43,973 nt of DNA from Rhodoferax sp. (GTDB lineage: Bacteria; Pseudomonadota; Gammaproteobacteria; Burkholderiales; Burkholderiaceae_C): NCBI GenBank assembly GCA_020048895.1, contig JAIFLV010000137.1:1-43973 (forward strand), written 5' to 3'. The notes beneath the pieces are model-generated. The model ran no database searches. It was not told where the DNA came from and was given only the letters and a program-made list of their open reading frames with translations. Shown here in pieces: positions 8,791 to 16,261 of this stretch (its first letter is position 1; every line of letters starts with the position of its first letter). The position numbers and the translations under genes are program-made.

Positions 8791-8808
8791 ACTGGGTAAA
8801 ACACCAGT
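8791..8808 (-). promoter_or_regulatory. LexA-like (SOS) box candidate
   Basis: ACTGGGTAAAACACCAGT is an imperfect palindrome fitting CTG-N10-CAG, the spacing used by LexA in enterobacteria and many beta-proteobacteria. On the minus strand it sits just upstream of the small ORF at 8555-8776, and a TATACT element overlaps its edge. It is a single site recognised by eye, so a chance match is possible. Confidence 0.5.
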
Positions 8809-8942
8809 ATACATGGCCGCAGGCCGGTTCGTGAACGAATGGCTTTACGGCATCTTTACAAGCCATTGCGTCCTGTCATGTCGGCCACACCGATCAAGCC
8901 AAAGTTATGGTCACACTGCTGTTTTTTTTGAAAGGGTCTCTT

Positions 8943-9128
8943 GTGAAATCTGCGCAACGTTGGAGCCGGCTGGTGGTGGTGTTGATGCTGTGTGCTACGG
9001 CAAGTGCTTGCGTGGTGCGGCCGCTGGGCTGGGGACATCGCCATGGTGGCAGCCACTACTCCGAGCGCGGACACGAGCGCCCCGGTGGGGGTGGCGACCA
9101 CCACGACCGCCGCTATCGACGGCCCTGA
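8943..9128 (+). CDS. small His-rich putative lipoprotein
   Basis: A 61-residue protein from GTG 8943, preceded by a good ribosome site (GAAAGGG). The N-terminus is a signal peptide (RLVVVLMLCATASAC) with a weak lipobox ASAC. The mature part is short and rich in His, Gly and Arg, with about seven His residues in its last 33 positions and a DHHDRRYRRP end. No known domain is recognised. It may bind metal, or, because it directly precedes hisC, the His codons could have a leader-like role; both are speculative. Confidence 0.5.
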   Translation: MKSAQRWSRLVVVLMLCATASACVVRPLGWGHRHGGSHYSERGHERPGGGGDHHDRRYRRP

Positions 9129-9135
9129 TGCGGAT

Positions 9136-9218
9136 GGGGGGGGTGTTGGTGTAATACTCGGGGTCTTTCAGGAACGCACCAGGTGACTGGAATCCTGATG
9201 CGATTTGTTCCCCCCCCC
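9136..9218 (+). repeat. G8 and C9 homopolymer tracts before hisC
   Basis: A run of eight G (9136-9143) and a run of nine C (9210-9218) lie 66 bases apart between the small lipoprotein ORF and hisC. They could pair as a strong stem in the transcript. The C9 run ends 14 bases before the hisC start codon. Such runs are also prone to slippage or sequencing error. Confidence 0.6.
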
Positions 9219-9232
9219 GTACTGCCCAGCCC

Positions 9233-10363
9233 ATGGTCACTTCCCTCGCGAACCTTCTTTCCCGCCGCATTCGACAGGACGTGCAATCCATGCACGCCTA
9301 TGCCATCCAGGACTCAAAGGGAATGGTCAAGCTCGATGCGATGGAGAATCCGCACCGCCTGCCTCCAGAACTGCAGGATGCCTTGGGCAAGCGTCTGGGC
9401 GCATTGGCCCTGAACCGGTACCCGGATGGCCGGGTCAATGACCTGCGCGTGGCATTGGCAGCGCATGCAGGCATGCCGGAGGGCTTTGGCATCATGCTGG
9501 GCAACGGCTCGGACGAACTGATCGCCTTGTTGTCGATGGCCTGTGATGTCCCCGCAAATGCTGGACAGGCGCGCCCGGTGGTGCTTGCCCCTACCCCTGG
9601 CTTTGTCATGTACGCGATGAGTGCACAATTGCAAGGCTTGGAGTTTGTCGGGGTGCCGCTCACCTCCGACTTTGCGCTCGATGAAGCTGCCATGCTGGAA
9701 GCAATCGCGCGGCACGAACCAGCGATTGTGTACCTCGCCTACCCGAACAACCCGACAGCCAACCTGTGGGATGCGGGCGCCATGGCGCGCATCATCGATG
9801 CCGCGGGGGCGGCGGGGAGCATCGTCGCTATCGACGAAGCCTACCAGCCGTTTTCCAGTTGCACCTATCTCGACACCGTGCGTGCCAATCCTGCAGAGCA
9901 CGCCCACGTGTTGCTGATGCGCACCATGAGCAAGTTCGGTCTGGCCGGTGTGCGCATTGGGTACATGCTGGGCCAGCGCGAACTGATTGCCCACATCGAC
10001 AAGGTGCGACCACCCTACAACATCAGTGTGCTCAACTACGAGTGTGCCCTGTTTGCGCTTGAACACCAGGAGGTGTTTGCGGCCCAGGCGGCCGACATTC
10101 GTGCGCAGCGCGCTATTCTTTTGGAAGCGCTGCGGGCCATGGACGGCGTCAAGGCATGGGACAGCGATGCCAACATGATTCTGGTCCGCATTGAAGGCGC
10201 GGGTCCGCGGGCGCAAACGGTGTTTGATGCACTCAAGACACGTAGCGTACTGGTCAAGAACGTTTCTAAAATGCACCCATTGCTGGCCAACTGCCTTCGT
10301 TTGACGGTAGGTGCCGCACAGGAAAACCAACAATTGCTCAACGCCCTTCGAGAATCCTTATGA
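9233..10363 (+). CDS. hisC: HisC, histidinol-phosphate aminotransferase
   Basis: PLP enzyme that converts imidazole-acetol phosphate plus glutamate to histidinol phosphate. The 376-residue fold-type I aminotransferase shows [42 protein letters not shown], the IDEAYQPF aspartate region, and the PLP-lysine segment [14 protein letters not shown]. It uses ATG 9233, since [15 protein letters not shown] belongs to the normal N-terminus. It overlaps hisB by four bases. It is separated from hisGD by the azl insertion and must have its own promoter. Confidence 0.94.
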   Translation: MVTSLANLLSRRIRQDVQSMHAYAIQDSKGMVKLDAMENPHRLPPELQDALGKRLGALALNRYPDGRVNDLRVALAAHAGMPEGFGIMLGNGSDELIALLSMACDVPANAGQARPVVLAPTPGFVMYAMSAQLQGLEFVGVPLTSDFALDEAAMLEAIARHEPAIVYLAYPNNPTANLWDAGAMARIIDAAGAAGSIVAIDEAYQPFSSCTYLDTVRANPAEHAHVLLMRTMSKFGLAGVRIGYMLGQRELIAHIDKVRPPYNISVLNYECALFALEHQEVFAAQAADIRAQRAILLEALRAMDGVKAWDSDANMILVRIEGAGPRAQTVFDALKTRSVLVKNVSKMHPLLANCLRLTVGAAQENQQLLNALRESL

Positions 10364-10995
10364 CCAACTACCCGTTGACCGAGTTGCCCGAGTCGGCAAC
10401 GCCACCGCAGCGCACCGCCGAAGTCACCCGTAACACCGCCGAAACCCGCGTTCGGGTGAAAGTCAACCTGGATGGCACCGGCCAGTCGCACCTGTCCACC
10501 GGCATCGGTTTTTTTGACCACATGCTCGACCAGATCGCACGCCACGGGTTAATCGATCTCGATATCGAGTCTGATGGCGACCTGCACGTAGACGGCCACC
10601 ACACGGTGGAGGACGTGGGCATCACCCTTGGGCAGGCGTTTCACCAGGCGATGGGCGACAAAAAAGGCATACGCCGGTATGGCCATGCATATGTACCGCT
10701 GGACGAGGCGTTGTCACGGGTGGTGGTGGACTTTTCCGGGCGCCCGGGCCTGGTCATGGATGTGCCGTTCAAGAGCGCGATGATCGGCACCCTCGACACC
10801 CAACTGGTGCATGAATTCTTCCAGGGCTTCGTCAACCACGCATTGGTGACCTTGCATATCGACAACCTGAAGGGCGACAACGCCCACCACCAGGCTGAGA
10901 CCGTTTTCAAGGCCTTTGCGCGCGCCCTGCGCGCAGCCATCGAACACGATCCGCGCGCGGCGGGAACCATTCCCTCGACCAAGGGTTCGCTCTAG
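10360..10995 (+). CDS. hisB: HisB, imidazoleglycerol-phosphate dehydratase
   Basis: Dehydrates imidazole-glycerol phosphate to imidazole-acetol phosphate using manganese. This is the monofunctional 211-residue form without the histidinol phosphatase domain. The duplicated metal-binding motifs are [16 protein letters not shown] and [19 protein letters not shown], with [16 protein letters not shown] near the start. About ten residues more than usual at the N-terminus ([15 protein letters not shown]) look like a non-conserved tail. Start overlaps hisC in ATGA. Confidence 0.95.
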   Translation: MTNYPLTELPESATPPQRTAEVTRNTAETRVRVKVNLDGTGQSHLSTGIGFFDHMLDQIARHGLIDLDIESDGDLHVDGHHTVEDVGITLGQAFHQAMGDKKGIRRYGHAYVPLDEALSRVVVDFSGRPGLVMDVPFKSAMIGTLDTQLVHEFFQGFVNHALVTLHIDNLKGDNAHHQAETVFKAFARALRAAIEHDPRAAGTIPSTKGSL

Positions 10996-11010
10996 GGTCT
11001 TATGCAAAAA

Positions 11011-11062
11011 GTGCCTGTAACGCCCGTGCAGTATGCGTGAACAGCTATGAATACAATAGCGA
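11011..11062 (+). repeat. dispersed repeat copy R1 (hisB-hisH gap)
   Basis: The copy reads GCCTGTAACGCCCGT, then TATGCGT, then a small hairpin GCTAT...ATAGC. It matches copies at 19871-19927, 21995-22052 and 37158-37211. The first part contains the ACG-CCCGT block and the last a GCTAT/ATAGC inverted repeat. It fills the hisB-hisH gap and supplies the sequence just before the hisH start, including a TACAAT that could act as a -10 element. Confidence 0.75.
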
Positions 11063-11063
11063 T

Positions 11064-11747
11064 ATGACTCTGATGAATGGTGTGTCGGGCAACAAGACAG
11101 TGGCCGTAGTGGACTATGGCATGGGCAATCTACGCTCGGTCTCGCAGGCCGTGCAGGCCGCCGCGGAGGGAAGCGGTTACCGGGTTGTCATCACCGCCGA
11201 CCCCGATGCGGTGCGCGCCTGTGAGCGCATCGTGTTGCCAGGCCAGGGCGCAATGCCCGACTGTATGCGTGAGTTGCGCGAGTCCGGCCTGCAGGCCTCC
11301 GTGCTCGAAGCTGCCGCCAATAAGCCTCTGTTTGGCGTGTGTGTAGGCATGCAAATGCTGCTGGACCACAGCGCCGAGGGAGATACCCCCGGCCTGGCCC
11401 TGATTCACGGGCAAGTACTCAAATTTGAGCTCGCCGGGCAACTGCAGCCGGATGGCAGCCGCTACAAGGTGCCGCAGATGGGGTGGAACCAGGTCATCCA
11501 GTGCGCCCCTGGCGGACAAAGGCACCCGGTGTGGGGCGACGTCCCCGACGGTGCCTATTTCTATTTTGTACACAGTTTCTATGCCCAACCGTCTGATGCA
11601 CGCCACAGCGCGGGCCTCACAGACTACGGTCAGCGCTTTTCTTCGGCAATTGCGCGCGATAATATTTTTGCAACCCAATTTCACCCAGAAAAAAGCGCTG
11701 ACCACGGCTTATCTCTCTACCGCAACTTTCTCCATTGGAATCCCTGA
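11064..11747 (+). CDS. hisH: HisH, imidazole glycerol phosphate synthase glutaminase subunit
   Basis: Class I glutamine amidotransferase that feeds ammonia to HisF. Motifs: [18 protein letters not shown], the nucleophile-elbow Cys in [12 protein letters not shown], and the catalytic His-Glu pair in TQFHPEKS. The start is ATG 11064 or 11073; both follow the repeat that fills the gap after hisB. The GTG at 11037 lies in the repeat and is unlikely. Its partner hisF is 4.5 kb downstream, after the accessory block. Confidence 0.94.
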   Translation: MTLMNGVSGNKTVAVVDYGMGNLRSVSQAVQAAAEGSGYRVVITADPDAVRACERIVLPGQGAMPDCMRELRESGLQASVLEAAANKPLFGVCVGMQMLLDHSAEGDTPGLALIHGQVLKFELAGQLQPDGSRYKVPQMGWNQVIQCAPGGQRHPVWGDVPDGAYFYFVHSFYAQPSDARHSAGLTDYGQRFSSAIARDNIFATQFHPEKSADHGLSLYRNFLHWNP

Positions 11748-11831
11748 CATTCCCTGCCCGTTGCCGTTTTCGTTCCTTTGCAAGGCCCTGAGCCCCACCA
11801 ATTCTCCATTTGTTCCACTGCCTGAAGCACT

Positions 11832-12572
11832 ATGCTTTTAATTCCCGCGATTGACTTGAAAGACGGTCACTGTGTGCGCCTAAAACAGGGCGATATGGGC
11901 CAATCCACTACTTTTGGCGAAGAGCCCCTGGTGATGGCGCGAAAATGGGTCGACATGGGGGCCAAACGACTGCATCTGGTCGATCTCAATGGAGCGTTTG
12001 CGGGTCACCCGAAGAATGAGGCCGCCATCCGCAAGATCCTCAAGGAGTTTGGTAGCCTGATCGACGTGCAACTCGGCGGTGGCATCCGCGACCTGGACAC
12101 GATTGAGCGCTACCTCGATGCCGGCCTGCGCTACGTCATCATCGGCACGGCGGCAGTGAAGAACCCCGGTTTCTTGCAGGACGCTTGCACGGCGTTTGGC
12201 GGGCACATCATCGTCGGCCTGGACGCGCGCGACGGAAAAGTGGCAACGGACGGCTGGAGCAAACTCACCCGCCACGACGTGATTGACCTGGGAAAAAAGT
12301 ACGAAGACTACGGCGTGGAGTCCATCATCTACACCGACATCGGCCGCGACGGCATGCTCACGGGCCTCAACATCGAGGCCACCGTCAAACTCGCCCAAGC
12401 GCTGACCATTCCGGTGATCGCCTCTGGTGGCTTATCCAATATGGCCGACATCGAAGCCCTGTGTGACGTGGAGAGTGAAGGCGTCGAGGGCGTCATCTGC
12501 GGCCGCGCCATCTACAGCGGCGACCTCGATTTTGCGGCGGCGCTGGCGCGGGCTAAAGAGCTGAACGGGTAA
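11832..12572 (+). CDS. hisA: HisA, phosphoribosylformimino-AICAR ribotide isomerase
   Basis: TIM-barrel isomerase (ProFAR to PRFAR). The 246-residue protein starts [17 protein letters not shown] with the first catalytic Asp in AIDLKDG, and the second half has the matching [12 protein letters not shown] motif. VQLGGGIRD and VIASGGLSN are the phosphate-binding loops. In most related genomes hisF follows within a few bases; here accessory DNA begins right after the stop. Confidence 0.95.
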   Translation: MLLIPAIDLKDGHCVRLKQGDMGQSTTFGEEPLVMARKWVDMGAKRLHLVDLNGAFAGHPKNEAAIRKILKEFGSLIDVQLGGGIRDLDTIERYLDAGLRYVIIGTAAVKNPGFLQDACTAFGGHIIVGLDARDGKVATDGWSKLTRHDVIDLGKKYEDYGVESIIYTDIGRDGMLTGLNIEATVKLAQALTIPVIASGGLSNMADIEALCDVESEGVEGVICGRAIYSGDLDFAAALARAKELNG

Positions 12573-12596
12573 CTGAGGCCGTAGCTGCGCAGGGTT

Positions 12597-12676
12597 TTGG
12601 GGTCAGATTCCAATATCCATGCGAAGCACCCGACAGGGACACCCGAAGGGTGGTGGATTTTGGACTCTGACCCCAA
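12597..12676. repeat. GGGGTCAG-type inverted repeat element, left edge of accessory block
   Basis: Arms TTGGGGTCAGATTCCAA (12597-12613) and TTGGACTCTGACCCCAA (12660-12676) are inverted repeats with one mismatch around a 46-base centre. It begins 24 bases after hisA. A second element with the same GGGGTCAGA core and different inner bases is at 15867-15939. Similar termini are known to me beside REP-associated transposase genes, but no such gene is visible here. Confidence 0.75.
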
Positions 12677-12729
12677 TACCCGGGATGTGATGCAACCGCC
12701 TCGCGCAAGGCGGGTAGCGTGGTTTGCGT

Positions 12730-12893
12730 TCTCCGGCTCACGCTCGCCGTCGGGCATCACTCACACGCCAACATCGCTGCGTTAACTTGGTAGATGGCGC
12801 GCAGCCTCTGTGGCAACGTCGAATGGAGCCTACGCCCGCAAGCCCCACTACCCACCTTGATGGAGGTTGTTGGATGAGCGAAAGGCTGCATGG
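12730..12893 (+). repeat. diverged flank repeat, left copy
   Basis: This stretch matches, in inverted orientation, the segment 15955-16117 on the other side of the accessory block. Strong blocks are CTCACGCTCGC / CCCACGCTCGC, ATCGCTGCGTTAAC / ATCTCTGCGTCAAC, and CTCTGTGGCAAC followed by CGAATGG in both. Translating both copies in the same frame also gives similar peptides (CVN..., LWQ-RM-PT). It has no start-to-stop gene that I trust, and I see no other gene in 12573-13009. Confidence 0.6.
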
Positions 12894-12963
12894 GCTGGAA
12901 GCTGCCTTTTCGATCGCCCCGCAAGCGGACAACTGCGCTTGCCGACCATCCCATGCAACAAAG

Positions 12964-12982
12964 TGCTATCAACGTGATAGCA
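12964..12982. repeat. 8-bp perfect inverted repeat
   Basis: TGCTATCA-ACG-TGATAGCA is a perfect stem of eight with a three-base loop, about 28 bases beyond the stop of the DUF6624-like gene. It resembles the tail hairpin (GCTAT...ATAGC) of the dispersed repeat in this window and may be a fragment of it, or a weak transcript end. Confidence 0.45.
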
Positions 12983-13009
12983 GTGCCAGTCGCTCCAACA
13001 CCTTGCGTT

Positions 13010-13969
13010 CTACTGCATGCTTCCAGCCCCTGGCTCCAGAGATTTCTTGTACGCCTGCAGATCCCAATCCAATTTCCAGGTTCTCAAATATTCCGCCATA
13101 GGCGGCAGGCCCATGGATGCGCGCCGCTGATCGACATGGTCCGGATCTTCTAATGGTGAAACCTGGTAGATTCCCATTTTATCCTTGGTGATCTGGCTGC
13201 CATAAATCTGCTTCCTTCCTTCGCGCAACGCCACTCGGTCTTCAAGGAGTGCCAGCGCGCTCGCTCGCGACTTCTTGTTTTTGACAGCATTGCGCAACAT
13301 CGGAAGATACTCTTTTTGGGTATACAAGTCGGCATGTTGAATGACGAGAAAAATCGCGGTACTGGCTCTCTCGCCAACCTTGTCCGGGCCAACCCAGCCA
13401 TGTTTCTCCAAAATGGCTTTGACCTTCTGCAAGTTCTCTGCATCATTCCGACTGATGGTTCTCAGTAAGTCGATGACTTCTTTAGAGCCAGGTCCAAATC
13501 TCTCTTGTACCGCGATCACTTGTCTGCGACCATTCTGATCACTAGCAAAAATGTTTTCCAGTTCCTGTTGCAGCGGTTTGTCGTAATCCTTCTCCAGCAC
13601 ATCGATTTTGTTTTGCATCAACCCCAACAGCGTATGCCAGCGAGGGTCCGTGTGCAAGGTGACTAGGGCGCTGTCTTTGCGAGTATGGTCAATCTTCACC
13701 CATCCCCGATCGATCGCTTGCTGCAGCCAGTTGAACGCGACGTCCATTTCACCTGAAAGCGCGGCCGTGCAGGCAGCGCTGTAAAAGTCCCAGTGGGAGG
13801 CGTCAGCCATGCCCAGTACATTTCGGTACGCTTGCAGCGACTGCTTGTACGACTTTTCTTCGGCGAATTTCTTTGCTTGACTGAGCTGCGAAAAATAGTC
13901 CTCGGCACCCGCCGCACCGCAGAGGCTGACACACGACGCCCACGCACAAAGTAGTGCCACTGCTTTCAT
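13010..13969 (-). CDS. secreted DUF6624-like protein with TPR-like N-terminus
   Basis: A 319-residue protein with a Sec signal peptide (about 1-22, cleavage near GAAGA). The first half has helical repeat character (LSQAKKFAEEKSYKQSLQAYR, DFYSAACTAALSGEMDVAFNW), like tetratricopeptide units. The second half carries a pattern I associate with DUF6624: IQHADLYTQKEYLPMLRNAV, then SALALLEDRVALREGRKQIYG and a Pro-rich end with RRASMGLPPMAEYL. A ribosome site (AAGGTAGGG) precedes ATG 13969. Function unknown. It is one of three minus-strand secreted-protein genes in the block between hisA and hisF. Confidence 0.8.
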   Translation of the reverse strand: MKAVALLCAWASCVSLCGAAGAEDYFSQLSQAKKFAEEKSYKQSLQAYRNVLGMADASHWDFYSAACTAALSGEMDVAFNWLQQAIDRGWVKIDHTRKDSALVTLHTDPRWHTLLGLMQNKIDVLEKDYDKPLQQELENIFASDQNGRRQVIAVQERFGPGSKEVIDLLRTISRNDAENLQKVKAILEKHGWVGPDKVGERASTAIFLVIQHADLYTQKEYLPMLRNAVKNKKSRASALALLEDRVALREGRKQIYGSQITKDKMGIYQVSPLEDPDHVDQRRASMGLPPMAEYLRTWKLDWDLQAYKKSLEPGAGSMQ

Positions 13970-14094
13970 ACATCCCTACCTTCAGTCTCATCGCCATCAG
14001 CGGCGACAAAACAAAATGTTGGCAAAGAGAACCGCAAGGTGAACCGATTTTTGTGGGTCAGTTCAGCCACTCCATGAATGCCGTGCAAAGAGAG

Positions 14095-14484
14095 TCACTG
14101 AACAGGCTTTTCCGTCTCGGAGACTAGCACTGAAAGCTTGTAATTTTTACCATTGGATGTGTTCCATGCGAGCGATGCCCGTTGGCCTATCTTTGCGAAG
14201 ATTCTCGGTGTGCCAGCAGCCGATTCAACACCATCATGTGTTGTGAAAAGCTCGAATCTGAGGTCTGCCATATCTTCCACCCGGGTAGGTGTGACCTTCA
14301 GGCGGAACTCGTCCTTGACCGATATCTCACCGGCGGATCCGGACGGCTGCCAGATGGCGGGTTTTGCCAAGCTTTGACCGTCTCGTTCAATTTCCATGGC
14401 GACTCTCAGGCCCATGTCAGGTGCTGCAATTACTTGCAGGCAGGACAGCATAAGGGTGAATGCTGCAATTGTTCTAACCGTCAT
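14095..14484 (-). CDS. hypothetical secreted protein
   Basis: A 129-residue protein with a signal peptide (MTVRTIAAFTLMLSCLQVIAA, cleavage about residue 21) and a ribosome site AAAGGGA six bases before the start. The mature part is beta-rich (LRVAMEIERDGQSLAKPAI, DEFRLKVTPTRVEDMADLRFE) without Cys. It may be a small periplasmic beta-sandwich. I do not recognise a named family. It has the same orientation as its neighbours and 125 bases of non-coding sequence on the downstream side. Confidence 0.65.
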   Translation of the reverse strand: MTVRTIAAFTLMLSCLQVIAAPDMGLRVAMEIERDGQSLAKPAIWQPSGSAGEISVKDEFRLKVTPTRVEDMADLRFELFTTHDGVESAAGTPRIFAKIGQRASLAWNTSNGKNYKLSVLVSETEKPVQ

Positions 14485-14561
14485 TTAGGTCCCTTTAAGG
14501 TTGTTTTTTGGGTTTCGAGGCTTACTGTAGCAGTTTGCTGGCCCCAGTTAGGGGGTGCCAC

Positions 14562-14582
14562 TGTACGGCGGCTTTCGCTGCA
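14562..14582 (+). repeat. short repeat, first copy (TGTACGGCGGCTTTCGCTGC)
   Basis: This segment and 15719-15739 share 18 of 21 bases. Both are non-coding and lie on either side of the Sel1-repeat gene. The rest of 14485-14659 holds a CCCC/GGGG hairpin and nothing else recognisable. Confidence 0.5.
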
Positions 14583-14659
14583 AAACCGAAGTTCCGTATT
14601 GGGCTGGTAGCCGATAGCCAAACCTACAGACAGCGGTAACCCAATCTCATGGTCTGTTG

Positions 14660-14719
14660 CTTTAACGTTTGACTTAATCGGACTGCCGTAGGCAGGTCCG
14701 TTTGAACGATGGGTTGGGC
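14660..14719 (-). other. attC-like site (integron cassette recombination site candidate)
   Basis: Read on the minus strand, a 60-base imperfect palindrome starts GCCCAAC (fits RYYYAAC) and ends GTTAAAG (fits GTTRRRY except the last base). Inside are ATCGTTCAAAC near the 5' end, a central stem GGACCTGCC/GGCAGTCC with one unpaired base, and GTCAAACGTTAAAG at the 3' end. This resembles the layout of classical attC sites (TCGTTCAAGC ... CTCAAGCGTTAGGC). It lies 42 bases after the stop of the Sel1-repeat gene and in the right orientation to be its cassette end. Confidence 0.55.
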
Positions 14720-14761
14720 ATTGGTGGCGCTGCGACGCGAAATAATCTTAGAAGTCACAGC

Positions 14762-15505
14762 CTATCTGTCGATGGAACTGAGCAACGCTGGCACAGCGGA
14801 AATACCGGCTCGCGCCGCAGTGGTGAGTGGTGTAGGTCCGGTCCACCAAGAGGCGCGAATGTTGGCGGCTTCGTTCTTCTCGACGTCAGATAGCTCGGCT
14901 TGTGCAGCGGCAAGTCGGTCTGATAGTTCCTTGGGAGTGTTCGGCATCTGCTCCTTCAGGATGAGCATCAAGGCGAGACCCTTCGGCTTGTCCTTCGAAT
15001 CGGAGCGCGACAGATAGTTGGCCAAGTACGCAGTGGATGGTATGTCTGCTTGACGAGATGCCTTCTCCCACCACGTCAATGCGTTGGCGATGTCGCCTTT
15101 CTTCCCAAAGTGCATGGCAACATCGTGTTGGGCGAGGTCATACCCGGCTTCGGCGGCGGGAAGTTTGAACTTCAGTGCGGTCTGTTCGTCCGATGGAACG
15201 ACATCGGTGAACTGGCCCGCGTAGTAGCAACCGACCTTGTACGAGGCTAGGACGTTTCCGGCTTCCGCCGCCTCGGAGAAGTAGCGGAACGCGGCCTTAT
15301 TGTCTCGTTGTGTCCCAATGCCATTATTGAGAAACATGCCAAGGTTGTACTTGACAGCAGCATTGCCGCTCTCGGTGAGTGCGGTCAGGCGCTTAAACAT
15401 CGCTTCGGGCGACGGGTCGGCAGCGCTGGTGGGGGATGCGCAGGCGAGAACGAGAGTGGCAAGGGAGAGAAGTTTGGTGGTGGTGTTCATGGTATGTATT
15501 GACAT
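14762..15505 (-). CDS. secreted Sel1-like repeat protein
   Basis: A 247-residue exported protein. The N-terminus is a signal peptide (KLLSLATLVLACASPTSAA). Sel1-type helical repeats follow: AAVKYNLGMFLNNGIGTQRDNKAAFRYF is the clearest, then NVLASYKVGCYYAGQ and YDLAQHDVAMHFGKKGDIANAL. Such repeats usually bind proteins. Two starts are possible. ATG 15505 directly follows GTTAGGC, which matches an integron cassette boundary and gives an AGGTTAGG ribosome site; ATG 15490 has no clear site. An attC-like element follows the stop. The C-terminal 60 residues show no repeat. Confidence 0.75.
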   Translation of the reverse strand: MSIHTMNTTTKLLSLATLVLACASPTSAADPSPEAMFKRLTALTESGNAAVKYNLGMFLNNGIGTQRDNKAAFRYFSEAAEAGNVLASYKVGCYYAGQFTDVVPSDEQTALKFKLPAAEAGYDLAQHDVAMHFGKKGDIANALTWWEKASRQADIPSTAYLANYLSRSDSKDKPKGLALMLILKEQMPNTPKELSDRLAAAQAELSDVEKNEAANIRASWWTGPTPLTTAARAGISAVPALLSSIDR

Positions 15506-15512
15506 GCCTAAC
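15506..15512 (-). other. GTTRRRY-type cassette boundary (GTTAGGC) candidate
   Basis: On the minus strand GTTAGGC abuts the ATG of the Sel1-repeat gene. Integron cassettes begin inside G/TTRRRY just before the gene start, so with 14660-14719 this would define a cassette of about 846 bases. No matching RYYYAAC partner was found 57-140 bases upstream, so the upstream site could be degenerate or attI-like, or the match is chance. Confidence 0.35.
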
Positions 15513-15718
15513 CTGATGCATATCGCAGGTTTTGCGAGATATTCTGGACGCAGCGAAATAAACTGGGTATGAATTCCTCCTGAGACCAGCTTGAAGCCTT
15601 GCTTGCGGCGGGTTTACCTGAAATTTACGCAGGTATAAAAATTGCGACAAAACCAGCAGACTGTCTAGGTGAAATTCTATTCCTGAATGCGCACATCCTG
15701 ACAATTGACAGCGATGGT

Positions 15719-15739
15719 TGTATGGCAGCTTCCGCTGCA
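15719..15739 (+). repeat. short repeat, second copy (TGTATGGCAGCTTCCGCTGC)
   Basis: Partner of 14562-14582. It is part of the 361-base non-coding stretch upstream of the Sel1-repeat gene (15506-15866), which also holds a small hairpin around ACCTG...CAGGT near 15613-15631 but no gene that I can support. Confidence 0.5.
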
Positions 15740-15779
15740 GATCTGACTGATGTCCCCGCCTCGCAGCAATATGTTTAAG

Positions 15780-15820
15780 TGCTATAAAAATTAGAGCAAT
15801 TTACACGGGTTCTAAGGCCG
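15780..15820 (-). repeat. probable degenerate dispersed-repeat copy
   Basis: On the minus strand it reads GGCCTTAGAACCCGTGTAA, then an AT-rich end with TTTTTATAGCA. The order and ends agree with the R1-R4 repeats (GGCCTGTAACGCCCGT ... ATAGCA), but similarity is weaker. Confidence 0.35.
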
Positions 15821-15866
15821 CTGCAGCCTGATTTAGCATCAATTTCTCCGGCTACGGCGGGGCAGC

Positions 15867-15939
15867 GGGGTCAGAGCCGAATTTCGTTCAGCACCGATGG
15901 CTCCGTCAATGCTTCTTTCCAGAATTCGGATCTGACCCC
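15867..15939. repeat. GGGGTCAG-type inverted repeat element, right edge of accessory block
   Basis: Arms CGGGGTCAGAGCCGAATT (15867-15884) and AATTCGGATCTGACCCCA (from 15923) pair with few mismatches around a 37-base centre. It shares the GGGGTCAGA core with 12597-12676 but has different inner bases, so it is a related element, not a recent duplicate. Confidence 0.75.
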
Positions 15940-15954
15940 ACTCCCCCTACGTGA

Positions 15955-16117
15955 TCCGTGGCACCGTTCGTGGTGCAACAGCCTCGCAGGCCGGTGGATC
16001 GGGTGTCCCTTCGTCGGCCCCATTCGCGGTTGCCACAGAGTCGAAGTACCAAGCACCGTGTTGACGCAGAGATCCGAGAGAACCAAAAGCTTCAGCCCGC
16101 GAGCGTGGGCCAGAGAA
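15955..16117 (-). repeat. diverged flank repeat, right copy
   Basis: Inverted counterpart of 12730-12893, nearly equal in length, with shared blocks around CTCTGTGGCAAC and CGAATGG. It occupies much of the gap before hisF. Nothing else is recognised in 16118-16261 except a TACAAT (16250-16255) close to the hisF start, whose -35 region is poor. Confidence 0.6.
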
Positions 16118-16261
16118 GGGATGCACGATTCACCGGACCCGCCACCATCTCGGCCGACTGCTACCAATTCAGGAGCGCGTTACGCTTATCCGACGGGCGT
16201 GAGAGGGCTATTTTGCTCGGGACTCCCATACCCCCGCAAATCAGCCCTCTACAATCCCTCC

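Noticed and set aside
12724..13101. 125-codon plus-strand ORF, and 15871-16167 minus-strand ORF, as genes
   Set aside because: They arise from the diverged flank repeats; the first runs into the antisense end of the DUF6624-like gene, and neither has a ribosome site or a domain.
13010..14094. Possible multi-cassette integron array covering all three accessory genes
   Set aside because: Only the Sel1-repeat gene has an attC-like end; the stretches after the 129-residue gene and after the DUF6624-like gene hold no RYYYAAC/GTTRRRY pair, and no integrase gene is seen.
12597..15939. REP-associated transposase (RAYT) insertion
   Set aside because: GGGGTCAG inverted repeats are present but no tyrosine-transposase ORF lies between or beside them.
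16058..16261. N-terminal extension of HisF to 16058
   Set aside because: The extra 68 residues are not part of the family; [12 protein letters not shown] is the normal start.
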